Positions 29,135 to 41,542 are shown, counted from the stretch's first letter. The stretch is DNA of 64,000 nucleotides from Dromiciops gliroides (GCF_019393635.1 NC_057863.1:641797306-641861305); one strand, 5' to 3'. Notes: a model not told the origin generated them from the sequence alone. Translations and numbers: made by a program.

Positions 29135-29269
29135 TGGGTCGATGGGGGTTAAGTGACTTGCCCAGGGTCACACAGCTAGTAAGTGTCAAATGTCTGAGGC
29201 CAGATTTGAACTCAGGTACTCCTGACTCCAGGGCTGGTGCTTTATCCACTGCACCACCTAGCTGCCCCC
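29135..29269 (-). mobile_element. WSINE-like SINE with target-site duplication
   Basis: Reverse copy flanked by CATTGAAACTTTTCTT (29100) and CATTGAAACTTCTCTT (29270). Confidence 0.85.
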
Positions 29270-30865
29270 CATTGAAACTTCTCTTGGCCTCAGTTTCTTC
29301 ACCTGTAAAATGAGAGGGTTGGACCAGACAGCCTCTAATATCCCTTCTAGCTCTGAATCTACAAGCCCCCAAACCCCCAGCTCCAAAACATCCCTTGGAA
29401 CTCAGAAGACCAAAGCCAGACTGCTGGCTTACATTCAAGGCCATCGGAGGCCATCCCTCTGACCTGCTACTCCCTACACAAGCTCCATGATCCAGACAAA
29501 TGGAGCAAACAGCCTCAGGAATCCCCCGGACTGGTTTCTCAGCCTGGAAGGTCTAGCCCTGGGGCCCACCCACTGCCCCATGCCACCCATCCTCTAAGGC
29601 TCAATGGGGGCCCCTCCTCCAGGCAGCAGGCACCAACCTCCTCTTGTCTCGTGCCTGTCCCAGTGCTCGGGCCTTAGCCTCACCCTGGACAGCATGTCAG
29701 CTACTGGGGTGACTGGCATAGTCTCATGGGCCTGGAGGTGGGAGGGATCTTGAAAGTTACCGAGTCCAACCTTATCTTACAGATGAGGACGGTGAGGTCC
29801 AGAGAGACCAGGTGCACCACCCCGGAGAGAAGGGACAGGCCTGGAGAGAGGGAACCAAGCCTGGACCCCACAGCCCAGCTCACTGGGGTCAGCCCAGAGA
29901 TGGGGCTGAGTCCTCTCAGCTCAAGGTGTGCCCATGGGCGGCAGCTCCCTTGCAGAGTCTAGACCTCAGTTTCTCCATATGTAAAATGAGGGGCTTGGCG
30001 AGAGTCCCTGAATTCCTTCTCCTAGCTCCAACATCTGGCGATTCTGCTCTCAGTCAGACCTGGCTGGGCTGACATGCTCAGGTCTGGTAATGAAGTACCC
30101 CACCTCCCAACCTAGGCCCTGACCATCCGAAGGATGCCATCCTGGCCAGCCTCACTCTCTGGCCTGCTCTGACCAGCTTCTGGTCAGTGTCACATAAATC
30201 CCAAACGTGGCCCCTAAGCTCCAGGAGCCCCAGTCCCCAATAGCAGTCCCTAATGCCTGGTGAATCCAGTCACACATGCCCCAGACCCTGGTGTTCTCAA
30301 GATTCTGGGCTCCAGGGACCAGCTCAGGGGCCCTGGGCAGGGCAGACTACTCCCTGGCCTCGAAGGAGGTTTTCTGAACAGGACCAAGGGGATGTGTGAG
30401 GGTGACGATCACCCCATTTATCTTCTCCCCACCCCAGGTATGATGGCTGGCTGACTAGACAGACAGACAGACAGATCAGGGAATGAATGAGGCCAGAACT
30501 TAGAAAAATAGGTTTCTCTTGACATAATCTCCATAGTGTCCCCACTTTCCCGCCAAGTCCCCTGCGGGATCGTTAAAAAGAGGAGGTTGGGCAGGAGCTG
30601 CGAGGTGGGCCAGCATCCAAGCATGGACTCCCCCCATGCCCATTCTTGGCCCAGCCACAGCCCCTGGAATCTACTCCATCCATGGTCTTCCCTGGGGCCA
30701 GGGCTAGGGATACCTGGGAGGCCAGGCCCGGCCAGGCCAAGGAATTTCCCAGGACCAAGGCCAGGTCTCAGGGCATCCAAGGGGCCAAGATCGTGCCAGG
30801 CTGAGGCTGGAGACATTCTAGGAAGCAGTTCAGGGCTAGGGATGTCCGAGGGGCTTCCCTCAGGA

Positions 30866-33449
30866 TCATTGCCCTCCACGTTCATGAGCAAGCCGGCCCC
30901 TAGGCCCCCTTGAAGGCTCAAAGTCCAGTTGTACCAAGGTGTGCCCTTTGACTGGTGTTGGAGGTGTAGGGTCCGAGTCTGAGGCTGAGCTCTCAGGCCC
31001 AGGAGCTGGGGCCCCCCCATTGGTCTGGGAGCAGACACTGCTGACTCCTCCCCGGGCTGCGGGCTTGCCTGGAGGCTGGTCACCATGCACCTTGTATCTG
31101 AGCAGCAGGAGGAAAATGAAGCCCAGCACAGAAGCCACGATCACACCTCCCAGAGCGATGATCATGGTGCCCCCTAGGACGGGAGCTGCCGAGTGGGGTG
31201 AGCGGCAAGGCCGCAGCTCGGGTTCTGTAGAAAAGCGGGCACAGCCCACGGCCCGCGTGGCCGTCAGCCCCGTGGCCCCGTCCTCGGACACTGCCAGCAC
31301 GCAGAGGTCATAAGTGCGCCCGGACACCAAGTCTGTCAGGTGGAAGGAGCGGCTACCAGCTGGGACCATCCTGCAGGGGAGAAGAGAATCGAGCTTGGTT
31401 TCTGGCCCAAGATGGGCTCCCCAGGAAGGGACGGCTCCTGAGGCTGGTGACTGCTTCCTTTTTACCTCATTTCCCCATGCCCAGTCCAGTGCCTGGTACT
31501 GAGTGAGCACTTGGTAAATGCATGAATTAAACTGAATTCCTCCCCTCTTCCTTCCAGCCTCCCCTCCCCTCCTCCTCTACTTCCAGACACATCTCTCTAC
31601 ACCCCTGGCTCACAGATGCCCCAGTTCCTCTAGTCTCTGCCACCCCGCCCATTTTAGCCAATTTCCCAGTTTTCCTATTAGCTCCATCCCCCGATTTTCC
31701 TCCTAGTTCCACTGTCCAGTGTCATGTTCACCCAGTCATAGACTGAAAGCCGGAAGGTGCTTTAGAGGCCAGTGGCTCTAACCCTCCCATTTTACAGATG
31801 AGGAAATGAGGCCCAGAGGCATTATGGGACTTGCCCAGGGTCACACAGCTAGTAAATGTCAGAGGCAGGATTTGACTTTGGGTCCTCCTGGCTCCACCTC
31901 TGGGCTTCTGTCCATTACCCAACATGTCTCGAGCTCCCTCACACCTCGTCCCCTCTCACCTGTAGACGAGGATGTCATCAGCGGAACTGTTGTACTGGAT
32001 CTGGTACATGCGGAGGCCAGGGACAGGGCCGTGGTCAGGCCAGCGGATGAGGGCAGCTGTGGCGCTGCGCTCGGCCACCTGGACGCTGCCCCCGTCACTA
32101 TCACCCTCATGCTCAGGGGCCTGTGGGAGCCCAGCCCGGGGATCCATGGGGGCCAAGGAGGAGGAGGCAGATGATGAGGAGGGGGTGAGAGGGACCCCAC
32201 CTTCACCATCTTCTCCTTCACCGCGGGGTTCACAGCTGGTGCTGTTGGCCAGCTGGGGTGGGGGTGGCCCGACAGTGAGCTCCACAGAGGCGGTGGCTTC
32301 CCCAGCAGCATTGGCTGCAATGCAGGTGAAGACACCGCCGTCACCAGGTGTGGCTGCCAGCAGCTCCAGCGTTCCATTGGGAAAGGCCCGAGTGCGACTG
32401 GAGTTCCCCAGAAGCCGGCCCCGGGGAGACACCCAGCGTACCCGGGGCTCAGGGTCCCCAGCAGCCCGGCAGCGCAGGGAGGCCGTGCGGCCCTCAGGTA
32501 CAGCGACTGGTGGTGATCGGTGGGTGACCACCGGAGGCTCGCACACAAACTCATCCTCCCGCACAGCCCAGAAGGAGCGGCCTCCCAGGGCTGGGGGTGA
32601 GGCACAAGCTTCCAGGTCGTCTTCCCGGGCCAGCCTCCTCAGCCACACCAGCTCACAGTTGCAGTGGAGTGGGTTCCCCCCAAAGGCTAGCACCAGGGCA
32701 GAGGCTGGGGCGCCCGGTCTGGGCCGGGACAGTACAGGAAGGCGGGAAAAAAGTGGGTCTGGCGGGATGGTGGTGAGCCGGTTAGCTGTCATGTCCAGCC
32801 TAGCCAGCTTGTGCAACCCCGCAAAGGCCCCTGCGGGGACAGCCGCCAGCAGGTTATGATCCAGGCCCAGCGTGTTGACGTTGGCCAGGCGGGCTACGGC
32901 GTCCCAGGGCAGGGCCTCCAGGTTGTTGTAGCTGAGATCTAGGTCCTCCAGGGTCTCAGCACAGTCAGCCAGGGCTCCCGCGGCCAGGACGCCCAGCTGA
33001 TTGTTGGCCAAGATGAGGTGGCGAAGGCTGACCAGCCCCCGGAGCTGCGCCGCGCCCAACGAGGACAACCGGTTGCCGTCCAGATGCAGGGCCCGCAGGG
33101 CCCGCAGATCAGCAAAGGCCCCCGGTGCAATGTGGGCCAGCGTGTTGCGGCTGAGGCTGAGGTGCAGCAGGCCCGTCATGTTGGCGAGGTCACGGCGCCT
33201 AACTGAGGCAATGAAGTTGTCAGGGAGGCGAAGCTCAGAGGCCCTGCGGTCCAGCCCCGGAGGCACGAAGAGCAGGCCAGCCCCTGGGCACAGCACGCTC
33301 CGGGGTGGTGAGGATGTCTGGCATCGGCAGCGTCGTGGGCAAAGCCCTGAAACTGAACCATCGGGCACAGGCGCTGGTCCGACCGCACTGGCGGCCCCCA
33401 GCCGTGGGGGGCTGAGAGCCAGCAGGCACAGGAGCGGCAGGGTCAGCAT
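30866..33449 (-). CDS. LRFN3: LRFN3, leucine-rich repeat and fibronectin type III domain-containing protein 3
   Basis: Two coding exons, 31960-33449 and 30866-31370, join in phase 2 to 664 residues (human about 628). This is a single-pass postsynaptic adhesion protein of the SALM family. Visible in order: signal peptide ([13 protein letters not shown]), LRR N-cap from Cys37 (CPRRCRCQ), leucine-rich repeats, LRR C-cap ([15 protein letters not shown]), Ig domain ([15 protein letters not shown] ... [14 protein letters not shown]), an acidic/Ser-rich spacer, an FN3 domain split by the intron ([17 protein letters not shown] / [14 protein letters not shown]), a membrane helix ([21 protein letters not shown]) and a cytoplasmic tail. 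The tail lacks a C-terminal PDZ-binding motif, as in human LRFN3. An upstream in-frame ATG at 33503 lies inside the intron and is not used. Confidence 0.95.
31730..31912 (-). mobile_element. MIR/CORE-SINE-like fragment in the LRFN3 intron
   Basis: CCATTTTACAGATGAGGAAA, then ACTTGCCCAGGGTCACACAG and a degenerate tail; an old copy between the LRFN3 coding exons. Confidence 0.6.
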
Positions 33450-33487
33450 CCTCACTTCACAGGCACGGAGGCTGGTGCCCGGGAGCC
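31960..33487 (-). other. LRFN3: LRFN3 exon 2 with 5' UTR portion
   Basis: The acceptor CTCTCTCCCCAG precedes 33487, giving a 38-base 5' UTR segment before the ATG at 33449. The exon ends in phase 2 at a GTGAGA donor (low end 31960). Confidence 0.75.
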
Positions 33488-33544
33488 CTGGGGAGAGAGG
33501 CATGAGCCCAGGTTAGGGTGGCTGGCACAGAGTAGGTCAGAGAC

Positions 33545-33775
33545 ATGGGGGAGGGTAGAGATACATGGAGACACAAAGAAGGGGTGCAGATACATGGAGA
33601 CAGAAAGAGGGGGTGTAGAGATACGTGGAGACGCAAAGAGGGGGTATAGAGGTACATGGAGACACAAAGAGGGGGTGTAGAGATACATGGAGATACAAAG
33701 AGGGGGTACAGAGATACATAGAGACATATGAGGGTGTGCAGAGATACATAGAGACATGGGGCAGGGGCAGAAATA
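33545..33775 (+). repeat. Minisatellite in LRFN3 intron 1
   Basis: Roughly seven imperfect units of about 32 bases built on AGAGATACATGGAGACACAA followed by an AGAGGGGG run. The purine-rich, GAGACA-type sequence continues in less regular form to about 34200. Confidence 0.75.
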
Positions 33776-34233
33776 TGGACAGCCACAGAAGGGGTGCAGA
33801 GACACACGGGCTGGAGGGGGGGGTCAAGTAGAGATACATAGGAAAAGAACTAAGGCCACAGAAACACACATATAGGGCTAGAGCCACAGGGAAGGCTAGA
33901 GAAAGAGGCACACAGAGATAGGGTCAGAGACACAGAGATAGCCAGAGATAGAACCAGTTACAGAGACACAGAGGTGGGGCCAGAGTCCCAGAGACCCAGT
34001 TACAGAGACAGACACAGAGATCCACGGGCAGAGCTAGAGATAGACTTATGGAGACTCCCAGGGACAGGGCTACAGGCACGGAGGGCAGAGTCAGAGCCAC
34101 AAAGACACAGACACCCCCAGAGACAGGGCCGAGCCACAGAGACAGAGACTGGGAGAGACAGAGGCACAGACCCACAAAGAGGACAGCATTGTCGGAACCC
34201 CCAGGCCATGGACAGCGCGGGCTCGCCTCTTAC

Positions 34234-34400
34234 CTGGAGCCCCCTGGGGCGGGGTCACAGGTCACAGGTCACCCCCGGACCCGGGGGTCTCGGTGGGGCG
34301 GCCGGGCCCGGACCCTTAGGGCCCAGGCCCACGAGGCCCCGGGCCGGATCAGGCCGTGGTTCGGGCCCCGCCAATCCCCGGCTGCGGCTCAGCCTCCGAC
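34234..34400 (-). promoter_or_regulatory. LRFN3: LRFN3 5' UTR exon and CpG-island promoter region
   Basis: A GTAAGA donor on the minus strand fixes the low end of a non-coding exon at 34234. The upstream limit is a guess. The surrounding 34220-34880 is extremely GC- and CpG-rich, as expected of a CpG-island promoter. Intron 1 then spans 33488-34233. Confidence 0.55.
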
Positions 34401-34545
34401 TCCCGGGCGCCGGGCACACGCGTGGGGGGTGGGGAGATGCGGGGCAGGGCGGGGCCGGGCGGACAGGAGGCCGGGGCCCGGGGCGCAGGGGCCATGGGGG
34501 GCGCCGGGCGGCCGGGCCGCGCGTGGGGGGCGGAGGCGGCGCCGC

Positions 34546-34569
34546 AGCCGCAGCAGTAGCAACAGCGGC

Positions 34570-34603
<34 letters not shown>

Positions 34604-34613
34604 GCCGCCGCCG
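34546..34613. repeat. CAG/CGG trinucleotide repeat in the LRFN3 CpG island
   Basis: About ten uninterrupted CAG units (34572-34602) flanked by interrupted CAG and CCG/CGG units. On the LRFN3 sense strand this reads CTG. It may fall in the 5' UTR or just upstream of the start site, depending on where the first exon begins. Confidence 0.8.
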
Positions 34614-34871
34614 CGCGGGGCCGGGGGGGAGGGGCCGCGGGCCGCAGGAGGCCCCGCCCCGCCCCGCGCGTGGCCGTGGCGGTGGCTCAGGTGCGGGGGG
34701 GGGGGCGCGCCCACGCGGGGCCGGGCCGGAGGGGGGAGGGGGAAGAGGAGGGGGACGAGGCGCTGCCGCCGCCGCCGCCGCCGTGGGGGCCCCCCCCCCG
34801 GGTCTGCTCCGCGCGTGGCGGCCTCCGCGAGGGTCGCTCCGGGAACCCAGGGCCGGGCGCAAGCGCGGCCC

Positions 34872-34960
34872 CGATTAAAGGCAAAGGCGCGGTCTCGATT
34901 AAAGGGACAGGAGCGCCCCGATTAAAGGCAAAGGCAAAGGCGCGACCCCGATTAAAGGCG
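34872..34960. repeat. Four copies of CGATTAAAGG upstream of LRFN3
   Basis: CGATTAAAGG occurs at 34872, 34896, 34919 and 34949, spaced 24, 23 and 30 bases and separated by GCAAAGGCG-type units. On the opposite strand it reads CCTTTAATCG, with a TAATC homeodomain-like core. It may be a small tandem repeat or a clustered binding site. Confidence 0.65.
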
Positions 34961-36596
34961 ACCGGTCATGGGAGACTCCTATGCCGATGGACGCCGGTCC
35001 CAGGCCGGGGGGAACCCTGGATTCCCGCCCTCCCCGGCCCACGGGACAGAAAGACTAACAGCCCCCTCCTCCATCCTCGGACACTCCTGGTGCTCTCCCA
35101 TCCTCCACCCCGCCCCCCACCGTCTGACCCTTCGTTCCCTGACATCTACCCGCCCAGCCTTAGGTCCCTTTGTGGGCCCCGTCCTCGGACCCCATTTCTT
35201 CTGCTCCCCCATCCCCCATCTTCTGACCTTCTTTCTGACCCTCCATCCTTGGGCATCCACATCCTTGAGAATCTCTCAACTCACTTTGCCACCTTCAAGG
35301 AGCCATCTCCATTCCCCCGATTGTTAGTGCTCACCCCGACCCCCACCCCCCATTCGTAGGTATTTATCTTGCATCGATCCCGATCCTTTATTTGACTATA
35401 AACAAACAAGTTGTATCCCTAGGCAAATGTATACATCCCGAGGGCAGGCGCTGGTTCCCGTTTGCTTTCATACCCGCAGCACTTTTCTTTACTCCCCGCA
35501 TACAGTAGGTACTGAATAATATTTGCTTGATTATTAAGCACTTACTATGTACACTGCACAAGGTGCTACCTTGCAGGGGATACAAATGTGAAAGTGAACC
35601 AGCCCCTGCCCTCAAAGAGCTGATATTTTACTGCAGGGAAACTGGAGAAGAGATACAAAATCGATTCAGTGATTTTCAGAGGATGCTAACAACTGCAGGG
35701 ATTTAGGAAAGACTTTCTGAAGAAGTGGGCTCAGGACTCCAAGAGGGACAGAATTCCCACCATGGAAGACCCCCTATGCAAGGACATGGAAGTGGGAAAT
35801 GGAATAGTGTATACTGAGAATGAGTGAATGAATGAAAAGCGTTGATTAAGAGCTTTCTATGGTGATGACGGTCTGAATTAGGGTGGTTGTGTAGTGAGTT
35901 AAAAGAAAGTCTCCTATCAGAGGGGTGGAATCAAGAAGACTTGGCAACTAATGGAATATGAATATAGAGGGGGGAACATGAAGGAGAGGGGAGAATGGAG
36001 GAAGACTCCAACGTCAACATCCTTGATGACTGGAAGGATGGGAGTGTCCTTGAAAGTTGGGAGGAGGGATGGGTTTGGGGGAAAATAAAGAATCCCATTT
36101 GGACTTGAGTTAAGGGAGGTCTATCTATGTCAAGTGGAGCTGTCCAGCAGTTGAAGGTATGGGACTGGAGCTCAAGAAGGTTTTGGGATGAATAGGTAGA
36201 TAAGTGAGATACGTGAATAGAGATGATAATTGAATCCATGGGAACTGAAGATGATCCTAGAGAGAGTATAGAAGGATGACCAAGCAAAGGCCTCTGGGTA
36301 CACCCGCTGTTAGGTTGTGGGACATGGATAGTGATATTGCAAAGGAGACTGAGAAAGATTGGCCAGAGAGGGGAGGAGCCATGCTCTGGCAACTAGCTAT
36401 GAAAGGTTGGGGAGGAGAGAGTGTATGGAAAGAGGGGTTGGTTAATGTGTCAAATATTTCTGAAAGGTCAATAAATAGTTGTTAATTAAGTGGCCACAGT
36501 TCACCCCTCCTTACCCCTACCCTGTCCTGTTCTTGATCTGCTCTCCCCATTCTCTGACCCTGCATTTTCTTTTTTCTTTTCTTTTTGTTTTTTGTG

Positions 36597-36729
36597 TGAG
36601 GCAATTGGGGTTAAGTGACTTGCCCAGGGTCACACAGCTAGTAAGTGTTAAGTGTCTGAAGCCAGATTTGAACTCAGGTCCTCCTGAATCCAGGGAAGGT
36701 GCTCTATCCACTGTACCACTTAGCTACCC
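36597..36729 (-). mobile_element. WSINE-like SINE with target-site duplication
   Basis: Reverse copy flanked by CTGACCCTGCATTTTCT on both sides (about 36554 and 36729). Confidence 0.85.
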
Positions 36730-37298
36730 TGACCCTGCATTTTCTATTTCTCTATACTCTGACTTTCTACCTCTGACTTTCTTTTCCCAGATTCCGTGAC
36801 TCCCTCTTTCCTCCTCCTTCACCCTCCTTCCTCTAGTCCTCCTTCTCTTTCCCAAAACAAGGGGAGGAATTTCTGAGGGAGAGAAATGGGAACCCAAGTC
36901 TAAGGGTCTGGATATCTAAGGGGGAAACAAATGTTTAAGTCTGTTGGGGATGGACAGACATGGTCCCAGGTCTGATGGGGGAGCCAATGACCTTGGACAG
37001 GGCCTGTGCCTGCCCTCAGTTCCTGAAGCTGTTCAGGTTTCCAGCAGATGCTTTCTGGACTCCTTCCTAATTGTATCTAATGAGAAAATGCATCTAAAAT
37101 TAACTCAGGCCTGGGGGCAGCTCCTTTCACATCACTGGAGGAGATGCCAGAGAGATTGAGAGAGAAAGAGAGGGAACTCAGAGACTTAGCAACTATGGAA
37201 GAGACAGAGAGAGTGAGACAAAGCTTCAAAGCCATGGGGTGGGGGAGAGAGGATCAGGGACACAGCTAGGGAGACACAGTCATAAAGTTATGGGAGAG

Positions 37299-37430
37299 GT
37301 GCAGCTAGGTGGCACAGTAGTTAGAACACCGGCCCTGGATTCAGGAGGACCTGAGTTCAAATCTGGCCTCAGACACTTGACATTTACTAGCTGTGTGGCC
37401 CTGGGCAAGTCACTTAACCCTCATTGCCCC
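37299..37430 (+). mobile_element. WSINE-like SINE
   Basis: Forward copy, GCAGCTAGGTGGCACAGT to ACTTAACCCTCATTGCCC, with an AATAAATAAATAAATAAA tail. Confidence 0.8.
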
Positions 37431-38290
37431 CCCCCCCCAATAAATAAATAAATAAACATTTTAAAATTCACGATAGACTTATGGAAGAGATAGAAGCCAA
37501 CCCTAGAAGTTCCTGACACAGAGAATAGACACAAACTTGCAAGACTGGCAGGTATCTCAAAGAATATCTAAATGGTATGAAGCCCCTCTCCAACATCCTT
37601 GACAAATAGTCATTTAGCCCCTACTTAAGCAATAGCCAACCTAGGACCTTCTGGCACATCCCATTTCCTTACTGTACTTCTTCAGTTGTCAGGAGGTTTA
37701 CTGATACCATGTCTAAATCATCCCCTTTCCCCGAGTGCTCCTGATTCTTCCCTCTGGGACCCAGGAGGCCAATCACTCTTCTATGAGACAGTCATTTGAC
37801 AATTGCTATCAGGTTTTCTATTCTTCAAGCTAAAGATCACCACTTTCTTTTTTGAATTAGTTTTATTTTTTTATTCTGAACTTAAATACAAAACAAATAA
37901 TATTTCCATGTAAACAGCAGAACACAACAGGATTATATGCGAAGCCATTCCATTTCATACTGTTTGATTTTTTTAAAAGTATCTAATAAATTCTAAATAT
38001 CACTTTCAAAGCTCTCCTGATTACTTACTTGTGCTTCTTTCTCAACATCCATTCTCTTTTGTACATTGAAAAGATTTCATTGGCCCTCTTTTTTCCCATC
38101 ATTCTTGCTGACCTCCTGTCCTCCAATACCCCTGCTACTGAAAAACTGAGAGAAAGGGGAGAAAAAAGACCTGTTTACAAATAAGTATAGTCAAGCAAAG
38201 TAAATCCATACGATCCATCCCCCTGTCAGGAGACAGTTAATAGGCTTCATCATAGGTCCGCTATCAGCAGTTTCTTTTTTTTTTTCTTTT

Positions 38291-38417
38291 GCAGGGCAAT
38301 GAGAGTTAAGTGACTTACCCAGGGTCACACAGCTAGTAAGTGTCAAGCATCTGAGGCTGGATTCGAACTCTCGAATCCAGGGCTGGTGCTTTATCCACTG
38401 CACCACCTAGCTGCCCC
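38291..38417 (-). mobile_element. WSINE-like SINE
   Basis: Reverse copy preceded by a T-run, with a small internal deletion, ending CCACCTAGCTGCCCC. Confidence 0.8.
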
Positions 38418-38963
38418 TATCACCAGTTTCTTTAATCAGTCCTCATATGGCATGAGCTCAGAATCCAAGTCACTTCCCCTCCATGGGCCTCAGTTTCCTT
38501 ATCTGTAAAATGAAGAGATGAGATTGTATAATCTCAAAGGTCCCTTTTGCCTCTAAATATATGATACTATGATTTTATTCACCACTATAATCATTCTCCT
38601 CCTCCTGTTGTTCTCCAGTTTGTCAATGGCCATTATAAAATGTGACCCCAGAAGCAGACATGAAAATTCTGGTGAGGGAGCTGTGAGGAAGCAATAATAA
38701 TAATAACTGAAATGTATGTAGCATTGTAAAGATTGCAAAATTCTTTGCTCTGGGACTACTTTTCCAAATAACCACTCACATTGGCAGTCTAGAACCTCAG
38801 AAGGCAACTATTATTACTCAGAATTCTTGAAGTAACCTTGAGGGGTTAGGCTTTTTAATATCACTCATGGGCCCCTACTAGTGTTATTTCCTTGGATTAT
38901 CAGCCAGACTGAGTGAACTTTTAGGAAGGGTATTTATAATTAAAAAAAAAATTTGGGGGGGGG

Positions 38964-39099
38964 TGTGAGGCAATTGGGGTTAAGTGACTTGCCCAGGGTC
39001 ACACAGCTAGTAAGTGTCAAGTGGCTAAGGCTGGATTTGAACTCAGGTCCTTCTGAATCCAGGGCTAGTGCTCTATCCACTGCACCACCTAGCTGCCCC
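38964..39099 (-). mobile_element. WSINE-like SINE with target-site duplication
   Basis: Reverse copy; the flanks AGGAAGGGTATTTAT occur on both sides (about 38922 and 39100). Confidence 0.85.
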
Positions 39100-39680
39100 A
39101 GGAAGGGTATTTATTAAGTAGGTATAGCAAGGACAGTTATTATAGAAACATCCACCATTCCTACAACCTCCAAACCAGGGGAATGCTTTCCTCTTGCACG
39201 CACAAACTCCTTGGTGAGAGTGGGCTCAAAATAAGAGCACACATGTAGTCACTGGGTAAATTCACAGCTCCTGGTTACTGGAAGGTCTTTTTCTCCCTGT
39301 CTGCCATCTTCATGAAATCCCCCTTGGGTATAACTCTCTGTAGAAACCATCTTTCCTCCATGGGTATACTATGATCTAGGTGTATTTCTCAGTTCCCAAT
39401 GAGGATGTTGCCATTAGCCACTGTTGTTCTGGGGATAGTGCTACTGATGGGAGGCAGAGTGGGGAGAATTCCCTCTAAGTAGATTCTTTACTGCTGGATT
39501 TGACTACAGTTTGCCTGACTGTCTCTGAACTAGCTTGCTGTTTTTATATATAGCCCCCACGAGGCATGACTGATTCTATGCAACCAGTCTCAAGATATTT
39601 CCTCCCTGGCTTCCTTTAAGTCCCAACTAAAATACCATCTTTTATTGGAAACCTTCCCCAATCCTTCTAAATTCTAGCTG

Positions 39681-39914
39681 TTGTTCAGTCGTGTCTGACT
39701 CTCCGTGACCCCATTTGGGGTTTTCTTGGCAGAGACACTGGAGTGGTTGGCCATTTCCTTCTCCAGCTCATTTGACAGAAGAGGAAATTGAGGCACACAA
39801 GATTAAGTGACTTGCCCAAGGTCACACAGCTAGTAAGTGTCTGACACCATATTTGAACTCAGGTCTTCCTGACTTCAGGCCTAGCACTCTATCCACTGTG
39901 CCACCTAGCTGCCC
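39681..39914 (-). mobile_element. Long-type SINE with target-site duplication
   Basis: Reverse copy beginning TTGTTCAGTCGTGTCTGACT and ending CCACCTAGCTGCCC. Flanks TAAATTCTAG occur at 39668 and 39917. It shows both halves of the long SINE clearly. Confidence 0.85.
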
Positions 39915-40068
39915 ACTAAATTCTAGTACCTTCCTTCTATTACTTATTTCCTATTTTTCCTATATATACACCTTACTTTGTATATATTTATTTCCATGTT
40001 GTCTCCCCCATTAAACTATAACCTCCTTGAGGGCAGTGACTGTCTTTCTTTCTTTTTTTTTTTTTTAG

Positions 40069-40203
40069 TGAGGCAATTGGGGTTAAGTGACTTGCCCAGG
40101 GTCACACAGCTAGTAAGTGTTAAGTGTCTGAGGCCAGATTTGAACTCAGGTACTCCTGACTCCAAAGCCAGTGCTCTATCCACTGCGCCATCTAGCTGCC
40201 CCC
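40069..40203 (-). mobile_element. WSINE-like SINE with target-site duplication
   Basis: Reverse copy preceded by a T-run; the flanks ACTGTCTTTCTTT repeat on both sides. Confidence 0.85.
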
Positions 40204-41542
40204 ACTGTCTTTCTTTTTATTAATTTTAGCCACAGTGCTTAGAATAGTGCCTGGCACATAGTAGGCACTTAATAAATAAATGTTTATTGGATTTATTAGA
40301 TTGGATTGGGAACCTGATCACACCTAGCTTAGTTTTTATTGATTGATCCAGTGGAAAACTCTGAGGCTTCTGTGATTAGTCAAGGGGGGTGGGTGGGCTC
40401 CACCTTTACATATTATCTCGACAAGCAACACAGTCTAGTGACGGCTGGTTTCTTACCTCCCAAATCTAACCTGATAGGCCTTGGCAGCTAGACTCAATGA
40501 CTCCTTACCAAGAAGACTGGTAAGGTCTACAAAGTCTGTGGTAAGGTCTAATTCATCGATAAATCTAACCTCAGTAGCTAAGAAGATAGAACTCTGGACT
40601 ATTAAGTGCAGCCCCCCCCCAGTCCCCCCAGGTCTAACCTAACCTAAAGAATGAGGCCTGTGAAGCCCATTCCAGGTGGGGGGGGCATATAATTTTCCTG
40701 AATTATCCCCTCCCCCCCATCCTCCAGCCTCCAAGGTCTTTAAAACATCTAAAAACTAGCAATCCATGTGCTGGGACTCCAGAAAAGATCAGGGTCCTCA
40801 TTTCTTGTGAGTGGAATGGGGTGGGGGGAAAGAGGGGAAACAGAAGGGGGAAGGGGGATTGCATTCGGGCCTTCCTCTCTTTCGCCCATCGCGTCATTTC
40901 CCCAGGGCCCAAGCCACAGGTTCCTCCTTTTTTCTCCTGGAAAGTGCCCCTACCCCCCACCCAACGGATATACTCATAAACATCATAAGACTGACTTTGG
41001 GTTCCTGAGGGGGTTGAGATTTGGGGCCGGGAGACTGAAAGAACCTCCTTTTCCCCCCATTTCCTATCCATCCTCAGGCAGAGAAGAAGCTGCTCTCCCT
41101 TCCCAGTCCCAGCCCCCAAAGCCAACACCCAGCTTCCTGCTGCTTGGTTCCGTGGACTCCACAGAAGACTCTACAGAGCCCCCATGGCTAGGACCAACTT
41201 TTGCAATTTTTCTGCCTTTCTTCTGACTCTCTGTTCCTTCTCTCTGCCTCTCTGTCTCTCTCTGTCTCTGTCTCTCTCTGTCTCTCCTAATCTCTCTCTT
41301 TCTTCCCCGCCCCCCCCATCTTTTCCAGCATGTTGCTGCTGCTGGGGTGGGAGGCAGCAGGAACAGGACCAGTAAATTGAGAACATCATAATTAGGCCTT
41401 TAGGCTCAAAACCTAGACCTAAGCAGTTCCATCTGTGACTAACTGAAGGCCTCTGGTCCTTGACAGGGTAGGAACCTGGGGGGAGCTGATGCCCCGGTCC
41501 CCCAGTGTCATCTGTCTCCCTTCCCCCTTCTCCCCGCCTCCT

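Larger units (their letters stand above)
24024..30865. other. Intergenic region between the FCGBP-like gene and LRFN3
   Basis: No gene recognised. It holds GA-rich tracts (24170-24500, 24760-25185), a MIR-like fragment (24540-24740), a degenerate purine-rich array (25600-26900), SINEs at 27003, 27502 and 29135, and GC-rich unique sequence. LRFN3 3' UTR probably occupies the right end, but no convincing polyadenylation signal was found. Confidence 0.6.
34965..41540. other. Intergenic region between LRFN3 and TYROBP
   Basis: No gene recognised. After a short pyrimidine-rich stretch (35010-35360) it is AT-richer and repeat-laden, with SINEs at 36597, 37299, 38291, 38964, 39681 and 40069 and MIR-like fragments. 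A CT-rich stretch near 41220-41310 precedes the TYROBP promoter. Confidence 0.6.

Noticed and set aside
33449-33503. Longer LRFN3 start at 33503
   Set aside because: That ATG lies upstream of a strong acceptor ending at 33488, hence in the intron; the ATG at 33449 begins a proper signal peptide.
33974-35359. 461-codon open frame on the plus strand
   Set aside because: It spans the LRFN3 CpG island. The translation is low-complexity Arg/Gly/Ala/Pro with an alanine run from the CAG/CGG repeat, and no domain is visible.
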